In this document: in pieces, positions 59,503 to 64,000 of the stretch
How positions within the stretch are numbered: position 1 is the first letter of the stretch
How the letters are laid out: each line of letters starts with the position of its first letter
Assembly (NCBI RefSeq): GCF_900114615.1
Contig: NZ_FOTS01000007.1
Coordinates: forward strand, 62,001 to 126,000
Length of the DNA stretch: 64,000 nucleotides
Reading direction: 5' to 3'
DNA from: Pelosinus propionicus DSM 13327
GTDB lineage: Bacteria; Bacillota; Negativicutes; DSM-13327
The notes under the pieces: model-generated
What the model saw: the letters and a program-made list of their open reading frames with translations, nothing else
What the model was told of the DNA's origin: nothing
Databases searched by the model: none
Made by a program: the position numbers and the translations under genes

Positions 59503-61098
59503 ATGAAGATTCTTATTCAAAATGGTACCGTTATTGATGGAACAGGAGCGAAAGGATTTATAGGCAATGTAGCAATCGAAAATGATAGAATCACAGCAGT
59601 GGGAAAGACAAGCCTAAATGGATTTGACACCGTCATCGATGGGAAGGGGATGGTAGTTTGTCCGGGATTTATTGATACTCATAGTCATTCTGATCTCAAA
59701 ATATTGCTTGACCCCTATGTGATACCTAAGATTCGTCAGGGAGTTACTACTGAAGTCTTAGGTCAGGATGGAATTTCCATGGCACCATTGCCCAAGCAGT
59801 ATGTTAGTCCTTGGAGAAAAAATTTAGCAGGTCTTGATGGGGACAGCGATGATGTCGACTGGACCTATGAAACAACAGAGTGCTATCTGAAAATGATGGA
59901 AAAGATCGGAGTCGGTCTCAATGAAAGCTATCTTGTTCCTCACGGCAATATTCGCATGGAAGCTATAGGGCTGGATAATCGTTTGCCTACAGCAGACGAA
60001 ATTCAAAAAATGTGTGAAATCACCAGACGAGAAATGGAAGCCGGTGCTTTTGGATTATCAACGGGGCTTATTTATATGCCTTGCGCTTACTCTGAGGCCA
60101 AGGAAATTGTTGAGATGTGCAAAGTTGTTGCTGAATATGATGGTGTCTTTGTTGTTCATCAGCGCAGTGAAGCAGATACCATTGTAGAATCAATGGAAGA
60201 AGTGATTCACATTGGGCGTCAGTCCGGAGTTAAAGTTCACTTTTCACACTTTAAGGTATGTGGCAGAAAGAACTGGGACTTGATTGATCAAGTTGTGGAG
60301 TTATTAGAAAACGCTCAGGCAGAAGGCATCAGGGTTTCTTTTGACCAGTACCCTTATGTAGCAGGAAGTACGATGTTAGGCGTTATTTTACCGCCCTGGG
60401 TACATGACGGCGGGACAGATAAGCTTCTCAAACGTCTGGAAGATGCTGATCTCAGAGAGAAAATGATTTATGATATTGAGTACGGTATACCAGGATGGGA
60501 TAATTTTATAGATTTTGCTGGCTTAGATCAAATCTTTGTAACAAGTGTAAAAACAAAAGCAAATGCGGATTTAATTGGTAAGAATTTAATTGAAATTGGT
60601 CAAATCAGAGGAAAAGATGCCTATCAAGCTACCTTTGACTTGCTGCATGATGAAGAGAATGCCGTAGGTATGGTTGATTTTTATGGGACAGAAGAGCATG
60701 TCATTCGTTTTATGAAGAGACCTGAGCAAAATGTTTGTACCGATGGACTTTTGGGCGGGAAACCCCATCCGCGGGTATTTGGTTCTTTTCCCAGAGTATT
60801 AGGGAAATACGTAAGAGAGGATAAAGCCTTAACATTGGAGGAGGCAATTCAAAAGATGACCTCAAAGCCCGCAGAGGTATTTGGTTTTGTTGATCGCGGG
60901 GTGTTAAAAGCAGGAAATTTTGCTGATATTGTTGTTTTTAATCCGCTAACGATTATTGATAAAGGAACCTTTATTGATCCTGTTCAATACCCTGAAGGGA
61001 TTGAGCACGTCATCATTAATGGAAACCCTGTAGTGCAAAATGGTGTGGAGGCCAAAACACTGGCAGGGAGAGTGATTAGAAAGAATGGTCAATCATAA
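59503..61098 (+). CDS. N-acyl-D-amino-acid deacylase (D-aminoacylase) family amidohydrolase
   Basis: Amidohydrolase of 531 residues. Metal ligands begin with DTHSHSD (about 66-72), VVHQRSEAD and HFSHFK follow, and the C-terminus has KAGNFADIVVFNP. The family removes acyl groups from N-acyl-D-amino acids. In this operon it suggests that conjugates of D-amino acids or of diaminopropionate are degraded. ATG 59503 has AGGAGG upstream, 15 bases after ygeY. Confidence 0.9.
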   Translation: MKILIQNGTVIDGTGAKGFIGNVAIENDRITAVGKTSLNGFDTVIDGKGMVVCPGFIDTHSHSDLKILLDPYVIPKIRQGVTTEVLGQDGISMAPLPKQYVSPWRKNLAGLDGDSDDVDWTYETTECYLKMMEKIGVGLNESYLVPHGNIRMEAIGLDNRLPTADEIQKMCEITRREMEAGAFGLSTGLIYMPCAYSEAKEIVEMCKVVAEYDGVFVVHQRSEADTIVESMEEVIHIGRQSGVKVHFSHFKVCGRKNWDLIDQVVELLENAQAEGIRVSFDQYPYVAGSTMLGVILPPWVHDGGTDKLLKRLEDADLREKMIYDIEYGIPGWDNFIDFAGLDQIFVTSVKTKANADLIGKNLIEIGQIRGKDAYQATFDLLHDEENAVGMVDFYGTEEHVIRFMKRPEQNVCTDGLLGGKPHPRVFGSFPRVLGKYVREDKALTLEEAIQKMTSKPAEVFGFVDRGVLKAGNFADIVVFNPLTIIDKGTFIDPVQYPEGIEHVIINGNPVVQNGVEAKTLAGRVIRKNGQS

Positions 61099-61151
61099 AA
61101 ACTGAATATTTTTAATTGATGCGCAAATGAGTAGTATAAGGGGGCAATTTT

Positions 61152-61338
61152 ATGAAAACGGTTGTAAATACTGATAAAGCGCCAGGGGCAATTCTTAAAA
61201 GATTTAAATGATTTTCAGGCTGTGAATGAGATTTATGGTTTGTACTTTAAAGAGCAGGCTCCTGCTCGGGCATGTGTACAGGTAGTAAAGTTACCGAAGG
61301 ATGTTATGGTTGAAATTGAAGGGATTGCTGTAATCTAA
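61152..61338 (+). pseudogene. ridA: RidA family gene with internal deletion (broken)
   Basis: The first 14 codons read [14 protein letters not shown], the usual RidA start, and then run into a stop. The remainder, in the next frame from about 61192, encodes [16 protein letters not shown] and ends with [16 protein letters not shown], the usual RidA C-terminus. About 190 bases of the roughly 380-base gene are missing and the frame is shifted. GGGGG and the place in the operon suggest that it once removed enamine/imine by-products of the lyase encoded upstream. Confidence 0.8.
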
Positions 61339-61419
61339 AAAACAAGTTGCAGTAAAAGAGGAGTAACGTAATAAATATAGGCAAGAATTTGCCCGCACAA
61401 AAATAGGGAGTGAAAGAGT

Positions 61420-62694
61420 ATGAGTGAGTTAACGCAAGGCGGTTTTCGGTGGAAAGTCAGACACACGATTTTGTCGATTATTTGGGCAGGATGGTTGTTT
61501 TCGTTTCTAGATCGAATGGTCATTAGTATTGCTCTGCCTTTTATCGGCAAAGATCTCAATATTGATGCAACCATGCAAGGCGGAATTTTAAGTGCCTTCT
61601 TTGCTGGATATGCACTATTCCAGATACCTGGTGGAATGCTGGCGGATAAATTTGGCCCGAGAAAAATAATGTCGATTGCGATTGCATGGTTTTCTGTATT
61701 TACCACTCTTACTGGTTTTGTGAGTTCTTATTCTATTATGCTGTTTTGTCGTTTGGTTTTTGGCGTAGGGGAAGGCTGCTTTCCAGGCGCTTCATGGAAA
61801 ATGATTGCAACTTACTTTCCACCGAAAGAAAGGGCGACCGCAACTGCGATACAATCATCTGTAAATACCCTGGGGCCTGCAGTTGCTTCCTTAGTTGCAG
61901 CTGGTATTATTGCAAGCTATGGCTGGCGTCACGTATTTATTTATCTTGGTTTTCCCGGTCTTTTGATTGCAGCGCTCATGTGGTACTACTTTAGAGATAA
62001 TCCGGCAAAGCATCCCAAAATAACAAAAGAAGAATTGCAGGAATTGAATATTGATCAGGTGCAGGGAGGCCATGACACCAATAGCTCTGGTATAACCTTT
62101 AAAACATTCCTTACCAAGCCAATTCTTTGGCAGATGGTTTTAATTTGGTTCTTATTTGATATTACTTTCTGGGGCTTTGTTTCTTGGCTGCCGTCTTATC
62201 TAATGAAAGTCAGAGGATTTTCCCTCATTAAAACAGGTATTACCGGTTCCATACCATTTTTTGTTGGGACAGTTGGTATGTTAGTTGGTGGTTACTTATC
62301 TGACCGTATAAAAGGTCAGCGTAAATGGATGTTTATTCCCAATGCGCTTATCGCTGGATTTTTCTTATATTTAACATATTCTGTAGCTTCAGCAGATATG
62401 GTTATCCTGTATCAGAGTGTTTCCGCATTCTTTATGTTTTTAGCAATGTCAGCATTCTGGGGACTGGTTATGGATACGATTCCTCCTCATATTATGGGGT
62501 CCAGCTCAGGCACAGTAAATTTTGGCGGACAAGTTGCGGGATTTATTTCTCCTTTTATCATGGGCTATCTGATCGATGCAAATCAAGGTTCTTTTGATGA
62601 AGCGTTTATATTCCTGATCATAGCCATTATTGCTTCAGCAGCGGTTGCTTTCACAGTACAGCAAGAGCGTTCTGTATCTGAAGTAAAGGTATAA
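61420..62694 (+). CDS. MFS transporter (anion:cation symporter type)
   Basis: Twelve-helix major facilitator of 424 residues resembling the ACS/glucarate-phthalate permease group: FLDRMVISIALPFI in helix 1, the loop GMLADKFGPRK between helices 2 and 3 and FGVGEGCFPGASWKMIATYFPPKERATA in helix 4. It is in the ygeX operon and likely imports an N-acyl or dipeptide-like amino acid substrate. Followed by a strong terminator. Confidence 0.88.
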   Translation: MSELTQGGFRWKVRHTILSIIWAGWLFSFLDRMVISIALPFIGKDLNIDATMQGGILSAFFAGYALFQIPGGMLADKFGPRKIMSIAIAWFSVFTTLTGFVSSYSIMLFCRLVFGVGEGCFPGASWKMIATYFPPKERATATAIQSSVNTLGPAVASLVAAGIIASYGWRHVFIYLGFPGLLIAALMWYYFRDNPAKHPKITKEELQELNIDQVQGGHDTNSSGITFKTFLTKPILWQMVLIWFLFDITFWGFVSWLPSYLMKVRGFSLIKTGITGSIPFFVGTVGMLVGGYLSDRIKGQRKWMFIPNALIAGFFLYLTYSVASADMVILYQSVSAFFMFLAMSAFWGLVMDTIPPHIMGSSSGTVNFGGQVAGFISPFIMGYLIDANQGSFDEAFIFLIIAIIASAAVAFTVQQERSVSEVKV

Positions 62695-62706
62695 TAAAAG
62701 TTTTGA

Positions 62707-62742
62707 ACAAAGCAGCCGAGATTATTCTCGACTGCTTTGTGT
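62707..62742 (+). terminator. Terminator of the ygeX operon
   Basis: ACAAAGCAGCCGAGA pairs with TCTCGACTGCTTTGT with one mismatch (62707-62721 and 62726-62740), a few bases after the MFS gene. Confidence 0.78.
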
Positions 62743-62790
62743 GGGTAAAATTGCTCATTGAAAAATAGATAATCAATGAGGAGAAACATC

Positions 62791-62892
62791 ATGATATCTT
62801 ACTTTTTAGGCAGAAGAAAATACAGATACTGTATAAAGGGAAAAATGGATATGTCGTGGAATGCAATACTTGATATGATTGTAAGGTGGTGA
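62791..62892 (+). CDS. 33-residue basic ORF upstream of the YgeV-like regulator
   Basis: Not recognised. A 33-residue frame with a strong GAGGAG site seven bases before ATG. Arg/Lys-rich start ([13 protein letters not shown]) and a Trp/Ile-rich end. Its TGA lies 10 bases before the GTG of the regulator, which itself has a weak ribosome site, so this may be a leader peptide for translational coupling. Confidence 0.4.
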   Translation: MISYFLGRRKYRYCIKGKMDMSWNAILDMIVRW

Positions 62893-62902
62893 CAAAGTCC
62901 GA

Positions 62903-64000
62903 GTGAGGGAAGCGATTACGAAGAAAACAAGTTTACAGGAGATCCAAGATGCCGTGATACAATATGCAAAAGTAATATCCCATGTTATCAAAGTCGATGT
63001 AGAGATTGTTGATACTAGGTTATTTCGTATTGCTGGTACAGGGCGCTATGACAATCATCTGAACGAGGACATGTCCCAAGAAGGGTTTGTATATAAGCAA
63101 GTATTAGCTACAGGACAAACCCAATTTATTGAAGAACCTGGTAAACATAAATTATGCACCACATGTCCAAAGTATGAACACTGCGAAGAAAAAATGGAAC
63201 TTTGCACTCCTATCAAGTCTAAAAATGAAATCATTGGTGTAATTGGGCTGATTTGTTTCAATGAAGAACAAAAGCAGCGTTTACTGCAGAACTTGAATTA
63301 TTATCAGCTATTTTTAGTCCAAATTGCTGAATTCATCAGCGCAAAGGCTTATGAGCATCAAGAAAGCGAACGAATTCAGCTCATGATGAATTTATTATTT
63401 CAGGTTATCAATAGCGTAGATAGAGGCGTACTTATTTTAAATCAAAATAACGAGATCATACAAATCAATAATAATGCATTAAAACAATTGCAGTTGTCAT
63501 CATCTTGTATAAATGGGAAAATGATAATTGAGGCTACCGGCGATTCCTTGTTAGGCGCAGAAGAGTATAGGGTTACTATCGGTAATAAGATATTTTCTCT
63601 AATGGGTGAACTGCTAGCAGTTTCGCCAGGAATTTCTGTGTATAATCGGATTTTTATTTTTAATGAAATTAAAAACATCAAGTCAGGTATTTATGGATTG
63701 ACCAATGTAGCTAAGTCTGTAAAGTTAGATCATATCATTGGCAAATCGGAGGTTATTCAGGAGCTAAAGAATAAGATTGTGAAGATTGCTGATTCAAATT
63801 CAACAGTTCTTATTACAGGTGAGAGCGGTACTGGTAAAGAACTGATTGCTAGGGCTATTCACGCAGAAAGCAATCGCAGTGACAAGCCATTTATTGCGAT
63901 TAACTGTGGAGCGATTCCTGATACGCTATTAGAAAGCGAACTTTTTGGATACGTGAAAGGGGCTTTTACTGGGGCTGATCCTCGTGGGAAAATTGGTAAG
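62903..64000 (+). CDS. ygeV: Sigma-54-dependent activator, YgeV-like (partial, runs past the window)
   Basis: The first 366 residues are in view. Residues 1-140 form a GAF-like sensor with the four-Cys motif [11 protein letters not shown]...ELC that could bind Fe-S or metal; a PAS-like region (about 165-265) follows, then the AAA+ domain with [12 protein letters not shown], Walker A GESGTGKE and [11 protein letters not shown]. The rest, including the HTH, is past the edge. Start is GTG 62903, the only initiation codon after the upstream in-frame stop. The gene neighbours the ygeX operon, as ygeV does in E. coli, and should drive its -24/-12 promoter. Confidence 0.85.
   Translation, partial: MREAITKKTSLQEIQDAVIQYAKVISHVIKVDVEIVDTRLFRIAGTGRYDNHLNEDMSQEGFVYKQVLATGQTQFIEEPGKHKLCTTCPKYEHCEEKMELCTPIKSKNEIIGVIGLICFNEEQKQRLLQNLNYYQLFLVQIAEFISAKAYEHQESERIQLMMNLLFQVINSVDRGVLILNQNNEIIQINNNALKQLQLSSSCINGKMIIEATGDSLLGAEEYRVTIGNKIFSLMGELLAVSPGISVYNRIFIFNEIKNIKSGIYGLTNVAKSVKLDHIIGKSEVIQELKNKIVKIADSNSTVLITGESGTGKELIARAIHAESNRSDKPFIAINCGAIPDTLLESELFGYVKGAFTGADPRGKIGK

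Noticed and set aside
1-64000. CRISPR arrays, tRNA or rRNA genes, phage or integrative element borders
   Set aside because: No regularly spaced repeats, no tRNA cloverleaf, no rRNA-like tracts and no integrase were seen by reading.

Overview
The window (about 40% GC, complete operons, no rRNA, tRNA or CRISPR) looks like the chromosome of an anaerobic, motile or formerly motile, diderm Firmicute of the Negativicutes (Sporomusa/Pelosinus type). The low-GC, Gram-positive-like signals (strong AGGAGG ribosome sites, LevR- and GlnKL-type regulators) sit beside genes that need an outer membrane: a TolC-RND efflux operon and two small beta-barrel proteins. Metabolism points to a strict anaerobe: CO dehydrogenase, sodium-pumping decarboxylase subunits, and many ferredoxin-like and Fe-S proteins. 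The genus is inferred from these traits, not proven.

Layout. 1-6 kb: end of a sugar PTS operon (EIIA, 2-hydroxyacid dehydrogenase, class II aldolase), its LevR-type sigma-54 activator and an LsrG-like monooxygenase. 6-9.3 kb: membrane protein, then MarR plus a Zn/Cd-type P-ATPase. 9.4-15.7 kb: CO module with a CooA-like heme sensor, CooS and CooC, followed by an SsuABC-type transporter. 15.7-19.5 kb: GlnK/GlnL-type two-component system divergent from a GltP-type glutamate symporter. 19.6-21 kb: secreted and outer-membrane proteins plus a 164-bp repeat. 21-24.4 kb: old-yellow-enzyme reductase, then Na+-decarboxylase beta, delta and biotin subunits without the carboxyltransferase. 24.5-30.5 kb: thioesterase, split LysO lysine exporter, Fe-S flavoproteins, a small sigma factor, glutathione peroxidase. 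30.6-37.7 kb: barrel protein and TolC-AcrA-AcrB operon. 37.8-41 kb: MarR/acrylyl-CoA-reductase-like pair and a ferredoxin/Crp-Fnr pair. 41-46.8 kb: Fur-box-associated siderophore uptake operon with AraC regulator and esterase. 47-49 kb: LysR, QueG-like protein and two repeats. 49.3-51 kb: an orphan flagellin-like zinc metalloprotease. 51-56.7 kb: DsbA-like, CGGC, MATE, a radical-SAM/DNA-repair pair and a hydrolase. 57-64 kb: sigma-54-controlled operon for diaminopropionate and D-amino-acid derivative breakdown (YgeX, YgeY, D-aminoacylase, a broken ridA, MFS transporter), followed by a YgeV-like sigma-54 activator cut by the window end.

Most notable: (i) the orphan flagellinolysin-like protease; (ii) an exact CooA-type operator in front of cooS beside a CooA-like sensor that keeps the heme histidine but not the cysteine; (iii) a 24-base repeated palindrome upstream of a consensus -24/-12 promoter for the ygeX operon; (iv) a pair of 163/164-bp terminal-inverted-repeat elements; (v) a Na+-decarboxylase cluster lacking its alpha subunit but carrying two unlisted micro-proteins.
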